A stretch of DNA of 64,000 nucleotides, taken from the NCBI RefSeq assembly GCF_032027425.1, contig NZ_JAVSJA010000001.1, positions 558,001-622,000 of the forward strand, given 5' to 3'. Position 1 is the stretch's first letter. Each line of letters begins with the position of its first letter. The notes below the pieces were generated by a model. The model was not told the origin of the DNA. It saw only the letters and a program-made list of their open reading frames with translations, and did no database searches. Both the position numbers and the translations under genes were made by a program. This stretch comes from Microcystis wesenbergii NRERC-220. Lineage in GTDB: Bacteria > Cyanobacteriota > Cyanobacteriia > Cyanobacteriales > Microcystaceae. Positions 36,422 to 45,237 of this stretch are shown in pieces.

Positions 36422-36945
36422 AATCTCAATGTCTATTAAGCCTCAAGCTTTTATTGTACCTGAACGGTTATCAGTGATCAGTGATCAGTGATCGGATGTG
36501 AGTTTTTAGTGGACAGTCTTAAGTAGAAAATTGCCGTTTTCTTGTCACTAATACCATTTTTCAAAAGTAATCGCAGGGATGGTTAATTTCCCTTACCCCC
36601 AACCCCCCCAACCCCCCCGACATCGGGGAGGCAAGGGGGGAGAGGGGAGTAAAATGCCGGCTCTCTTATTCTTTGTGTGATAAGTTTAACTTATATAATA
36701 CCGATCGATCTTTGTGTCCCTTGTGTCTTTGTGGTTCGTTCCATTTGCTCGCCAGCAGGAATGTATTTTAGAATACATTTTACCCACCAAACCCAAGAGA
36801 GTAAAATGGCTGCTACGAATAAAGGAAAATAGTATGATTACTGTTTACTGATCACTGTTCCCTGATAACTGAAAGGTCTTCTGTCTTCAGGTTAAGATGC
36901 CAAAAAAAGGCTATTCTTTACCTGATATAACCCGGCGAAAATTTG
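36422..36945. other. Intergenic region with repeat arrays and inverted repeat C
   Basis: No gene. It contains GATCAGT heptamers (about 36469-36494), a C-rich stretch with the palindrome CCCCGACATCGGGG near 36615-36628, and repeat C copy 1 (36659-36801). A few CAGT-type words lie at 36838-36872. It separates the divergent aroC and sfsA. Confidence 0.6.
36659..36801 (+). repeat. Repeat C copy 1 (143 bp, inverted partner at 44988-45130)
   Basis: GGCTCTCTTATTCTTTGTGTGA through TTTGTGTCTTTGTGGTTCGTTCC to CCACCAAACCCAAGAGAG. The reverse complement of 44988-45130 has the same length and about nine bases in ten identical. Both end in GAGAG, and the ends GGCTCTCTT and AAGAGAG are themselves inverted, which suggests a mobile palindrome-ended element. 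Confidence 0.85.
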
Positions 36946-37665
36946 ATGACTTCCTTGTTGGTTCACACTTACCCTTCTCTTGTCAAGGGTATTTTAATTA
37001 AACGTTACAAACGCTTTTTTGCCGATATACAATTGGACAACGGAGAATTAATTACGGCCCATTGCGCTAATACCGGACCGATGACAGATGTATGTGTAGA
37101 GGGTCAACCGGTTTATCTTTCTCGCAGTGATAACCCGAAGCGAAAATTAGCTTATACCTGGGAGATGATTCAACTGGGGGAGACTTGGGTGGGAGTTAAT
37201 ACCAATCTTCCTAATCAGGTGGTGAAAAATGCCCTGTTGCAGGGAGTTTTTCCCGATTTGGTCAAAAATGACACCGAGGTGCGATCGGAAGTGACCTACG
37301 GTCAAAATAACGGCAGTAGAATTGATTTTCTTTTGACCCATGCTGATAATTCCCTCACCTATATCGAGGTGAAAAATACCACTTGGAATCGGGGAGAAAC
37401 GGCACTTTTTCCCGATACTGTCACCACGCGAGGACAGAAGCATTTAAACGAATTAATGGCTTTATTGCCGGCAGCGGAAGCGATTATGCTCTACTTTATT
37501 AATCGGGGTGATTGTTACCGATTTGCTCCGGGGGATAGTAAAGATGCTAAATACGGGCAGTTATTGCGTCAAGCAGTGGCTAAAGGAGTCAAGGTTTTAC
37601 CCTGTCGCTTCCAAGTGACACCCACGGGAATTAATTATTTAGGTTTAGCAGAATTGCAACTGTGA
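36946..37665 (+). CDS. sfsA: SfsA family protein (sugar fermentation stimulation)
   Basis: 239 residues from the ATG at 36946; a TTG one codon upstream is also possible. Family features: KGILIKRYKRFFADIQLDNG, TAHCANTGPM, SRSDNPKRKLAYTWEM, then the nuclease-like half GSRIDFLLTH...YIEVKNTTW and the PDTVTTRGQKHLNEL block. The IDF...IEVKN segment has a PD-(D/E)XK arrangement. SfsA was named for maltose gene stimulation in E. coli and may bind or cut DNA; its biological role remains unclear. A single gene, divergent from aroC. Confidence 0.96.
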   Translation: MTSLLVHTYPSLVKGILIKRYKRFFADIQLDNGELITAHCANTGPMTDVCVEGQPVYLSRSDNPKRKLAYTWEMIQLGETWVGVNTNLPNQVVKNALLQGVFPDLVKNDTEVRSEVTYGQNNGSRIDFLLTHADNSLTYIEVKNTTWNRGETALFPDTVTTRGQKHLNELMALLPAAEAIMLYFINRGDCYRFAPGDSKDAKYGQLLRQAVAKGVKVLPCRFQVTPTGINYLGLAELQL

Positions 37666-37809
37666 AACCAGTGGTTTAGAGGGGCCAGCTTTTGACAAAA
37701 TCCCCCAGACCGCAACTGACCTTGAAAAGCTTAGAGACACAGTTACCTGTGTCTCTACTGGGGATTTTGTCGATACATATTTGAGGTAATTTGTCAAGGT
37801 TTTTGATAA

Positions 37810-38355
37810 CTAAATTCCGTGGCGCATTTTCTCTAATTTCTGTTGCACCTTAGCATCGAGAGAATGGAACAAAAAACGCCCTTTGGGACTTTGAGAAGAA
37901 CTCTGGGATTTTCTCAGACGACGACCGGTTAAATCCACCTCGATTTCCAGACGTTGAGCGGAAATCCACTGGGCCCCATAACCCATAACGGTCATTTTTT
38001 GGGCATTATCAGAGGTAGCGACGATAATCCGTCCGATAGCTGGGGCGCGATCGTGCCAAAAATCGGCACAGGTTTTCTCGATATAGGTGTCGGCGGTTTG
38101 AGCGTGAGCGGTAAAATAAACCGATAAATGGTTAGTGTAGCGTTCCTGGCTGCTGGGGGTGTCTTGAAAGTAGGAATCGAAGACGATTTGGGTTTGATAA
38201 CCCTGATGGTGCGTGTAACCGATTAAGGTTTCAATTAACTTGTCTCGCGCCGGTTCGAGACCGTGGCGATCGCTAATTTTTTTCAGGGACGGCCAAGCGC
38301 CGATGACGTTGTAGCCGTCAACCAGCAGAAGGGAACGATCAGAAGAATTAAGCAT
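37810..38355 (-). CDS. NYN-domain RNase (YacP/Rae1-like)
   Basis: 181 residues from the ATG at 38355 (MLNSSDRSLLLVDGYNVIGAW); upstream frame is not supported. The N-terminal LLVDGYNVIGAWPSL carries the acidic nuclease residue of the NYN fold (PIN-like RNases), and SQERYTNHLSVYFTAHAQTADTYIE and IIVATSDNAQKMTVMGYGA fit the rest. In Bacillus the relative Rae1 (YacP) cleaves mRNA on the ribosome. The C-terminus is basic (TGRRLRKSQSSSQSPKGR). The ABC ATPase gene lies upstream on the same strand, 73 bases away. Confidence 0.88.
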   Translation of the reverse strand: MLNSSDRSLLLVDGYNVIGAWPSLKKISDRHGLEPARDKLIETLIGYTHHQGYQTQIVFDSYFQDTPSSQERYTNHLSVYFTAHAQTADTYIEKTCADFWHDRAPAIGRIIVATSDNAQKMTVMGYGAQWISAQRLEIEVDLTGRRLRKSQSSSQSPKGRFLFHSLDAKVQQKLEKMRHGI

Positions 38356-38428
38356 GGCTTTGAGAGTAATTCGTGTGGCATTAAGGGCAGTTCTAAAAAA
38401 CAGCGTCCTAATGATATTAACAAAAAAT

Positions 38429-39097
38429 CTAGGATTCTCCCGCCGCACTTGCCAATAATCTCGCTTTTAATTCTAGGGCATTTCCCTGATCCGTTACCTT
38501 GCCACCCTCCAACAAAAATGCTCCATCGCTGTAATCCAATTCATCAAGGCGATGCGTCACCCAAAGGGCCGTAATCCCCCGGTTTTTGACCAATTTCTGC
38601 ACTTGAGAGACTAATTCTATTTGGGTATCCCCATCCAAAAGGGCGGTGGGTTCATCAAAGAGCAAAACCTCGCAATGACGAGCTAAGGCCCCCGCAATGG
38701 CGATTCTTTGCTTTTGTCCGCCACTGAGAGCATAGATCGGTCGTTTTTCCATTTCTAATAAATTCACCGCCCCTAGGGATTCCCGCACCCGGGCCCGAAT
38801 TGCCGGCGTGGATAAACCCTCGGATACCAACCCAAAGGCCACATCTGCCCCCACTGTTGGCATAACTAACTGATGGTCGGGATTTTGAAAAACAAAACCG
38901 AGGGGGTTAGGTATCTCTATTTCCCCGCGACTGGGTTTTAATAATCCCGCTAAGAGCCGCAGCAGGGTTGATTTACCGCTGCCATTTGTCCCCAACAACA
39001 TCCAAAATTCTCCTCTGGGAACTTGCAAAGAGCAGCCATTTAATACTGATTTCCCATTCGGCCAGCTAAAGCAGAGGTCTGTTACTTTTATAGTCAT
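38429..39097 (-). CDS. ECF/CbiO-type ABC transporter ATPase
   Basis: 222 residues, a single nucleotide-binding domain. Walker A GTNGSGKST (36-44), Q-loop VFQNPDHQL, signature LSGGQKQR, Walker B VLLFDEP, and switch His in WVTHRLDEL. FQNPDHQLVMPTVGADVAFG is characteristic of energy-coupling-factor type ATPases (cobalt, nickel or vitamin uptake). The partner membrane proteins are not adjacent. The substrate cannot be assigned. Its spacing from the NYN gene suggests shared transcription, which is probably incidental. Confidence 0.9.
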   Translation of the reverse strand: MTIKVTDLCFSWPNGKSVLNGCSLQVPRGEFWMLLGTNGSGKSTLLRLLAGLLKPSRGEIEIPNPLGFVFQNPDHQLVMPTVGADVAFGLVSEGLSTPAIRARVRESLGAVNLLEMEKRPIYALSGGQKQRIAIAGALARHCEVLLFDEPTALLDGDTQIELVSQVQKLVKNRGITALWVTHRLDELDYSDGAFLLEGGKVTDQGNALELKARLLASAAGES

Positions 39098-39113
39098 GAA
39101 TTATTAGCCTTTT

Positions 39114-39214
39114 CAGTTATCAGTTATCAGTTATCAGTTATCAGTTATCAGTTATCAGTTATCAGTTATCAGTGATCAGTTATCAGTGATCAGTTATCAG
39201 TTATCAGTTATCAG
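39114..39214. repeat. Heptamer array, 14 copies of CAGTTAT/CAGTGAT
   Basis: Fourteen tandem 7-bp units, mostly CAGTTAT with two CAGTGAT variants, plus CAG. It lies just upstream of the ABC ATPase gene (start at 39097). The same unit makes the array at 32846-32890. Both arrays are followed by ATTTGAGTTT, so the array and some flank may move together. Confidence 0.93.
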
Positions 39215-39325
39215 ATTTGAGTTTTGAGTTTTCAGTGGAAAGTGTTATGTAGGCGGTTGCCGTTTTTTTGTCACTGATTACTGATTACTGCTCACTGATA
39301 ACTGATTAAAGAACTATTCTGTGGC

Positions 39326-39583
39326 TCAAGCGACAAACCCCGGCGCTTTACCAGTGGAGGCAGCCCCGGATTTTTGTGACACAATCACCGCACTGATCTG
39401 ATCGCTCAAAACCGCCACCTTTTTATCGGTTTGTTTTTCGCAGGTTAATTCTAATAATTCCGGATTCGGCGATCGCATAGCGTTAATAATTGTTTGATAC
39501 AAAGCGTCTGCTGCTGCTTCTTCCTTGCGCTGCACGGAAATGGGGATGGGCGAGAGTTTCAGGGTAATATCGATCGAATACAT
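39326..39583 (-). CDS. Small conserved hypothetical protein
   Basis: 85 residues, starting [20 protein letters not shown]. Predicted to be a small alpha/beta protein: one strand ([10 protein letters not shown]), a helix ([18 protein letters not shown]), a strand region with [16 protein letters not shown], then a loose Gly/Ala tail. No membrane segment or known motif. The initial [15 protein letters not shown] resembles small cyanobacterial proteins of unknown role. The stop is close to a CTGATTA heptamer run. Moderately sure it is real from its composition. Confidence 0.65.
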   Translation of the reverse strand: MYSIDITLKLSPIPISVQRKEEAAADALYQTIINAMRSPNPELLELTCEKQTDKKVAVLSDQISAVIVSQKSGAASTGKAPGFVA

Positions 39584-39798
39584 AGTTTAGCGTTCCCTTC
39601 CAAAAAACAAGTCAAAAACCATTGTATAGCAGGGGTTGGGAAGTCAGTGATCAGTTATCAGTGATCAGATGTGAGTTTTCAGTTCACTGATTGCTGTTCA
39701 CTGTGGGGATAACCTTAGCGTCATCAGCGATTAACTCTCGGCAGTCGGTGTGCAGAGGCGTTGTTAGCTGGCAATCACTTGCTTCAATGAATGAGCAT

Positions 39799-39856
39799 GG
39801 TGCGTTCCCCAAAAATCTATCGGTGCAGCAGTAGGAGTTGCATCAGGGAACGCACC
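39799..39856. repeat. Palindromic hairpin GGTGCGTTCCC ... GGGAACGCACC
   Basis: Perfect 11-bp inverted repeat (39799-39809 and 39846-39856) with a 36-base loop. The stop codon and last codons of the methyltransferase gene lie in its right arm. GGTGCGTT-type palindromes are typical dispersed elements in Microcystis-like genomes. Confidence 0.7.
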
Positions 39857-41465
39857 CTACAAGATCGGTGATCGCACTATGGAGCGCAGCGGAATTGCCG
39901 TCCGGTGCAGCGCATTGTTGGGAGTCCATAAGTCTTTTGATCAGAGCATTACTCATGAGAATTGCTTTTTGGTGATCATTTTGTGCAATACTAATTACTT
40001 CTTCAGCATCTTCATCACTGATCATTTCAAATTGTTTCTGGCTTGGACATAAGCTATCATTCAAATCCCTTGGTTCAAACTTGTCTAATTCATCACCATA
40101 ACTTCGTTTATTGATTTTTATTATTTCCTGTCCAATATCACTGAGCAAATACACAAACAATTTATTAATAAATTGTTGTCCTAATTTATTTGGATAAAAG
40201 GAATGAAAGCAGGTAAAATTTATTGCTGTTGTGAAATTGCGTATTACTTTTAACCTGCCCCTGCTAAAGACTCCGAATAAAATTGGAGCTGGTTTTCTCT
40301 TTTCAATTTTGTACCAGGTGTTCCTTGTTTTTGTAAGATACCTCCCATGGTATCCCAATTTTTCGCCTTCTTTTATGTAATTTCGTATTTCAGAGTTGTC
40401 GTGATCTTTTACATCTAAACAATAGACTGGCTTATCCTCATTGTATAGTACATTAAAATCATGCTCAGTAAATACTGCTTTGCGGATTTGAGAGCTTTTT
40501 GTAATACACTTACAAATATTGTTATCACTCAACTTCCGTTGCTCAATTTTTGATTTTTTTAACGCAAAAAATTCATTTGCGCCAGTAGCAATACCTCTCG
40601 TAAACGTACCGTATATGGACAACTTACAGAAGCCATTTGGAGATACTTGTTCAGTGAACAATGATGAAATAATAGGTGTCCACTTTTTGTTGTATGGTAA
40701 ATTCGATGGTTCGATTTCCCACTGATAGAATTTACTAATATCAGATATTTTATCTATTTCATCACTTTTTTTAATCTGTAAAATTTTAATGGTTTCTTTT
40801 TTTCCGTCATTTTTACAAAGAAGCACACAAACGGTTGTCGTTGCCTCTGGGAAAATTTCTTTTTCATTGGCAAAGATTATTATTTGCTTCAATAAATGAT
40901 TTTCAAGGAGACTTTTTTTGATTTCTTTTCCGTAGCCAGTATTAAAAAACTCAAAAGGCATAATATACGCCAAGTTACCATTGATTTTAAGTTCTCTTAA
41001 AGACTTGACAAGGAATACGGAAGAGATATTAGAGTAACCGATAAGTTTCTTACCTATTTTTTCTTCAATTTTTGGTAATATATCATGACGCTTAAGAAAT
41101 TTCTGAAATCGCATATATGGTGGATTACAAATGATACCGTCAAAATTTTCAGTTTCAGCTTCGAGGTAATCACTATTGATAACTCTCAAATAAGGACTGT
41201 CACCATTACGATTGAGAAACTCAAATATATTTCTATCAATCTCATATCCCATGAAATGTACTTGATTACCTGAAGGTGTTTTTATTGCTTCATCATAAAA
41301 AACGCCTAAGCCAAACGCTGGGTCTAATACTGTTTCTGGATTATCTTTTAAAACCCACTGTACCATGAGGCGAGCAACGCACATAGGTGTAAAAAACTGA
41401 CCGTAATCCTTCCTATGATTAAGTGGAGTTTCAGCTATATATTTTAACTCACGCATTAATAACAT
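39843..41465 (-). CDS. N6-adenine DNA methyltransferase of a type II R-M system
   Basis: 540 residues. Motif X/I region GQFFTPMCVARLMV and LDPAFGLGVFYDEA, motif IV NPPYMRF (N6-adenine class, the catalytic NPPY), and IMPFEFFNTGYGKEI follow in the gamma-class order. The C-terminal half is a target recognition domain. It methylates adenine in the recognition site and so protects the host DNA. It overlaps the stop of the upstream restriction gene by 17 bases, so the pair is translationally coupled. The gene is markedly AT-rich compared with neighbours, indicating horizontal gain. The last residues (TDLVGCVP) are read from a palindromic repeat. Confidence 0.85.
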   Translation of the reverse strand: MLLMRELKYIAETPLNHRKDYGQFFTPMCVARLMVQWVLKDNPETVLDPAFGLGVFYDEAIKTPSGNQVHFMGYEIDRNIFEFLNRNGDSPYLRVINSDYLEAETENFDGIICNPPYMRFQKFLKRHDILPKIEEKIGKKLIGYSNISSVFLVKSLRELKINGNLAYIMPFEFFNTGYGKEIKKSLLENHLLKQIIIFANEKEIFPEATTTVCVLLCKNDGKKETIKILQIKKSDEIDKISDISKFYQWEIEPSNLPYNKKWTPIISSLFTEQVSPNGFCKLSIYGTFTRGIATGANEFFALKKSKIEQRKLSDNNICKCITKSSQIRKAVFTEHDFNVLYNEDKPVYCLDVKDHDNSEIRNYIKEGEKLGYHGRYLTKTRNTWYKIEKRKPAPILFGVFSRGRLKVIRNFTTAINFTCFHSFYPNKLGQQFINKLFVYLLSDIGQEIIKINKRSYGDELDKFEPRDLNDSLCPSQKQFEMISDEDAEEVISIAQNDHQKAILMSNALIKRLMDSQQCAAPDGNSAALHSAITDLVGCVP

Positions 41466-42507
41466 CCCTTAGAAATATTTTATTATCAAGGTATCCCTTG
41501 CCGCCTGCAAAAGTCACATAAAAAAGCAGACGACCCCTATCTAATTCTTTCAGAGCCGATTTATGTTCAGGCATATCAATTTTTCCAAGGACTTCTTTTC
41601 CAATTTGCACATTGATCTTGATCGTAGTTTTGCCTTGATTTTTTACATCTCTTTCTATTGAAAAATTATTTCCATCATTGTTATCGTTTGAAACCAGTGC
41701 CAAAATATCTTTAAATGATATTATATATGCCTTGTCAAAAAATACTTGTAGATAAAAATGCTTGACATTATATTTCTGAATCCACCTGTTGACCAAGGCA
41801 ACATCTTCAATTTTTGGGGTAATGCCCAAATAATCGCGTTTGTGCAGTATTTTTATATTTTCTTTGAGATTCTTCAGTAATTCAGTTAGATTTCTTAACT
41901 CTTTTGTTGATGACCATGACGGACAACGAAAGTCTAATTCTCTAAAGGTGTCATCTGTAGCATTTGACATTAGATTGTAAATTGTCTGGTTTTTTCGCCT
42001 TAATAGATCACCAAGGGCGGTATTGATTATGTCTTGTCTAATTTCTTCGCATTTTTTAATGGCCCGATCTTGTCTGTCCCGCATGAATGCCGCATATTTG
42101 TCTGCTAAAAAAGAACTTGATCTTACTTCAATCGCAGCCACAGCCTGCCTTATGTGCTGATCATTTTTAATGTCAATACTTCCATCTGGAAAGTCTCTGA
42201 CCTTAAATATCAGGATATCTGGCCTCTTACCTATCGCATTAAGTTCACTCTGATATTCCATATAGAAATCAGCAAATCCATCATCACCTGCGGCTATGGA
42301 TTCGGAACGCCCATATTTAACAGCAAAATAATCACCAGAATATTCATTGACTGCCTTAAAGACGATTGTTTCAGCCCAATCACCCTGTTCCTTGTTCGTG
42401 AGAAATTCGGAGTTAGCCATTGTTGGGGGCTTTCCAGTCATTTGTATTTCAGTATCAATCTCAAGTGGTGATTGCTTGATCAGGTTCAGAATATCATCTT
42501 TGTACAT
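41449..42507 (-). CDS. AccI-family-like type II restriction endonuclease
   Basis: 352 residues, starting MYKDDILNLIKQS after a strong AAGGAG ribosome site. I think it belongs to the AccI family (PF09545), whose members cut GTMKAC, based on the LTNKEQGDWAE and SIAAGDDGFADFYMEY regions; this is from memory. A PD-(D/E)XK-type core is plausible at RPDILIF plus AAIEVRSSSF. The partner adenine methylase follows directly, as expected for a restriction pair. The order R then M with overlap is compact. If the methylase were lost, this gene would be toxic, so its intactness suggests both work. Confidence 0.65.
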   Translation of the reverse strand: MYKDDILNLIKQSPLEIDTEIQMTGKPPTMANSEFLTNKEQGDWAETIVFKAVNEYSGDYFAVKYGRSESIAAGDDGFADFYMEYQSELNAIGKRPDILIFKVRDFPDGSIDIKNDQHIRQAVAAIEVRSSSFLADKYAAFMRDRQDRAIKKCEEIRQDIINTALGDLLRRKNQTIYNLMSNATDDTFRELDFRCPSWSSTKELRNLTELLKNLKENIKILHKRDYLGITPKIEDVALVNRWIQKYNVKHFYLQVFFDKAYIISFKDILALVSNDNNDGNNFSIERDVKNQGKTTIKINVQIGKEVLGKIDMPEHKSALKELDRGRLLFYVTFAGGKGYLDNKIFLRDVINA

Positions 42508-43001
42508 GAATTCTCCTTCTTGTTCAGCCCAGCCATCAATTATACCGCTCCCTGCGGTCGAGCAACCCTCTCCATCCTACTATCCCACTTCCATCGGTCT
42601 AACACCCCTTAATAGGACTTAATAGCGCACCGTGCGGTTTAATCACCTCAATTTGGGGATAATTACCGCACAGAGGGGTCTAGCATTCCACTCAAGACGT
42701 GAAGACGACAATACCAAGCAATTGAGGCGGCATATCTCCCCATCTCCCCAAATCCCCATCTCCTCCCGCAACGGCTCGACTGAGCTTCGCCGAATGTCGC
42801 CCAGCAAGTGGTCTCCCCGAAAAATTTTAGATTTTTTTAAGATCGACCTAAAAAATATTGGTCATTTTTTCCAATATAGTGTAAGTTAAGAAAAGTAAAG
42901 ATTTCTCACAATTCTTCTACACATCTGCTGGCCTGCTCGGATAGATGGAGAAGAGAGCGCGGAATCTTAGCAATAATATACATTTTTCGGAGAAAACCCC
43001 C
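42508..43001. promoter_or_regulatory. psbD upstream region
   Basis: 494 bases with no gene I can support. It must contain the promoter of psbD and of the divergent restriction operon. 42600-42680 has short repeated words (TTAATAGGACTTAATAG), and AT-rich DNA with GTGTAAGTTAAG lies at 42880-42895. A GGAG motif 8-11 bases before the psbD ATG (TTTTTCGGAGAAAACCCCC) serves as ribosome-binding site and fixes the start at 43002. Confidence 0.55.
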
Positions 43002-44057
43002 ATGACCATTGCTGTCGGACGCGCCCCAGAAAGAGGGCTGTTTGATGCTCTCGATGACTGGCTCAAAAGAGACCGTTTCGTCTTCATCGGTTGGTCTGGT
43101 TTACTACTCTTCCCCTGCGCCTTCATGGCCCTAGGTGGATGGTTAACCGGCACCACCTTCGTCACCTCCTGGTACACCCACGGGTTAGCCAGTTCCTACC
43201 TGGAAGGCGGCAACTTCCTGACTGTAGCCGTCTCCACCCCCGCCGATGCCTTCGGTCACTCCATCCTCTTTCTCTGGGGACCGGAAGCCCAAGGTAACTT
43301 TACCCGTTGGTGTCAAATCGGCGGTTTATGGCCCTTTGTCGCCCTGCACGGTGCTTTCGGCTTGATTGGCTTCATGCTGCGTCAGTTTGAAATCGCCCGT
43401 TTAGTCGGCATTCGTCCCTACAACGCCCTCGCCTTCTCCGGTCCGATTGCGGTGTTCGTCAGTGTCTTCCTGATGTACCCCCTCGGTCAGTCTAGCTGGT
43501 TCTTTGCCCCTAGCTTCGGCGTGGCTGGTATCTTCCGTTTTATTCTTTTCTTCCAAGGCTTCCACAACTGGACCCTTAACCCCTTCCACATGATGGGTGT
43601 AGCCGGTATCCTCGGTGGTGCGCTTCTCTGTGCTATTCACGGAGCGACCGTAGAAAATACCCTGTTTGAAGACGGTGAAGGTTCCAACACTTTCCGAGCT
43701 TTTGAACCCACCCAAGCGGAAGAAACCTACTCCATGGTGACTGCGAACCGTTTCTGGTCGCAAATCTTCGGCATCGCTTTCTCCAACAAACGTTGGTTAC
43801 ACTTCTTCATGCTCTTTGTCCCCGTAACTGGTTTATGGATGAGTGCTGTGGGTGTGGTGGGATTAGCCCTTAACCTACGGGCCTATGACTTCGTTTCTCA
43901 GGAATTGAGAGCGGCGGAAGACCCGGAATTTGAAACCTTCTACACTAAAAATATTCTGCTTAACGAAGGTCTGAGAGCTTGGATGGCTCCCCAAGACCAA
44001 CCCCACGAAAACTTTATCTTCCCTGAAGAAGTATTACCTCGCGGTAACGCTCTCTAA
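43002..44057 (+). CDS. psbD: Photosystem II D2 protein
   Basis: 351 residues, five membrane helices. D2 forms the reaction-centre heterodimer with D1 and binds P680 chlorophyll, pheophytin, plastoquinone QA and the non-haem iron. Visible ligands: His116 (ChlZ), Tyr159 (TyrD, in FLMYPLG), His196 (FHMMGV), His213 and His267. Each is one below standard numbering, because the usual RAPAERG is RAPERG. I chose ATG 43002 (MTIAVGRAP) over an upstream frame because it is the universal N-terminus. No psbC overlaps or follows it, unlike the psbDC operon, so this is likely the separate second psbD copy. Confidence 0.98.
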   Translation: MTIAVGRAPERGLFDALDDWLKRDRFVFIGWSGLLLFPCAFMALGGWLTGTTFVTSWYTHGLASSYLEGGNFLTVAVSTPADAFGHSILFLWGPEAQGNFTRWCQIGGLWPFVALHGAFGLIGFMLRQFEIARLVGIRPYNALAFSGPIAVFVSVFLMYPLGQSSWFFAPSFGVAGIFRFILFFQGFHNWTLNPFHMMGVAGILGGALLCAIHGATVENTLFEDGEGSNTFRAFEPTQAEETYSMVTANRFWSQIFGIAFSNKRWLHFFMLFVPVTGLWMSAVGVVGLALNLRAYDFVSQELRAAEDPEFETFYTKNILLNEGLRAWMAPQDQPHENFIFPEEVLPRGNAL

Positions 44058-44086
44058 GGATGGCAAGAAAATTTACCGAATAGGGG

Positions 44087-44117
44087 GAAGGGTGAGGTTA
44101 AATCACCCTTCTTTTTT
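44087..44117 (+). terminator. psbD rho-independent terminator
   Basis: Perfect 9-bp stem GAAGGGTGA (44087-44095) and TCACCCTTC (44103-44111) with a 7-base loop, followed by six T residues. It ends a monocistronic psbD message. Confidence 0.95.
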
Positions 44118-44306
44118 GTTGATTAAGGCACTTCAAGCAACTAAGTAGTCGTGCAAAATAAATTTCCTAGTGAAGATAGGCAAAAGGCAGAAGGCAATAG
44201 GCAAAAGGGGGAATAAATAATCAGTTTTTAATAACCAGATTTAGTATTACTCATTTTCTGGATACCCCTGTAAGATAAACTAGAGAATTTCTTGGAGATA
44301 AAGAGA

Positions 44307-44834
44307 ATGTTTCGCCAAATTTTATTATCTAGTCTCGGTTTGTTGCTAATTTATCCCCTGGGGAGCGAGCCAGCAGCGGCCAGAACCATGAGAATTAATT
44401 GTGAAAGTCAAAGCGGTCGCACTACTCGCTGTCCCGTCAACGCTCGATGGGCCCAAGTAAGATTAACCCGCACTCGCTCCGCTGCTCCCTGTGAGGGTAA
44501 TTGGGATTTCGAAAACGGCAATATTGTGGTGAGAAATGGTTGTCGGGGCGAGTTTGAGGTACGCACCGACGACCATCACGGTAATTCTGGTGGCGGTTGG
44601 GAAGGTAATGTTTACGAAGAATTTCGCCTCCCCAATATCGGTCGTTTTGTCGTTGATCGCCGCAGTTATTATGATAGTGGCAGAATTAGAGAATTTGATG
44701 CGATCGTTAATGGCAGTCGCGAGCGTTGGTGGGCCAATTGTCGTGGCGGCGAACTCGGCAGCGGTAGTCGTCGCATCCGCTCATCCCGGGAAATCGATCG
44801 AGTAGTGGACTTTGTTTGTGAGGATCGGGGGTGA
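44307..44834 (+). CDS. Secreted DUF3011-type protein
   Basis: 175 residues from the ATG at 44307 (MFRQILLSSLGLLLIYPLG), with a clear signal peptide ending near AAA-R at about 30. The mature part begins with INCESQSGRTTRCPVNARWAQVRL and includes SAAPCEGNWDFENGNIVVRNGC plus RGEFEV. This is the DUF3011 pattern, with conserved Cys pairs that could form disulfides outside the cytoplasm. A second Cys-containing stretch (WWANCRGGELGSG) follows. Role unknown; probably periplasmic. It follows psbD after a terminator and is transcribed separately. Confidence 0.82.
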   Translation: MFRQILLSSLGLLLIYPLGSEPAAARTMRINCESQSGRTTRCPVNARWAQVRLTRTRSAAPCEGNWDFENGNIVVRNGCRGEFEVRTDDHHGNSGGGWEGNVYEEFRLPNIGRFVVDRRSYYDSGRIREFDAIVNGSRERWWANCRGGELGSGSRRIRSSREIDRVVDFVCEDRG

Positions 44835-44987
44835 ACTACCCTCAAGGTCGTTGAGAGCTTCCTATTTCACGGGGGATTGCCTCAAGACGGACTTATGCCA
44901 GGCTTTTGGTCTTACATCCCCTCTATGGGCAGTATCGCGCTTTTCCTAACGATAATACCCTTCGACGTAGCTCAGGGCAAGCTGCGG

Positions 44988-45130
44988 CTCTCTTGGGTTT
45001 GGTGGGTAAAATGTCTTCTAAGATACAGTCCTGCTGGCGAGGGAGTGGAACGAACCACAAAGACACAAAGGACACAAAGATTGATCGCTCTTATATAAGT
45101 TAAAATTATCACATAAAGAATAAGAGAGCC
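44988..45130 (-). repeat. Repeat C copy 2 (143 bp, inverted relative to 36659-36801)
   Basis: CTCTCTTGGGTTTGGTGGGTAAAATG through GGAACGAACCACAAAGACA to AAGAATAAGAGAGCC. Its reverse complement matches 36659-36801 along the full length. No coding potential. Confidence 0.85.
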
Positions 45131-45237
45131 ATACTGCTTCTTATTTGTTAGCAAAGTGTCCAACTTCGACTTGGGCAACTGCTTTCTTAATTTTCTCGCC
45201 AGCAGCCAGAATAATCACCCGCTCTGGACGATTACTA

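Noticed and set aside
39114-39214. Regular repeats considered as a CRISPR array
   Set aside because: Units are 7 bp without spacers; no cas genes are in the window.
42945-43001. Upstream extension of the psbD reading frame
   Set aside because: The ribosome site and the universal MTIAVGRAP start place the true start at 43002.
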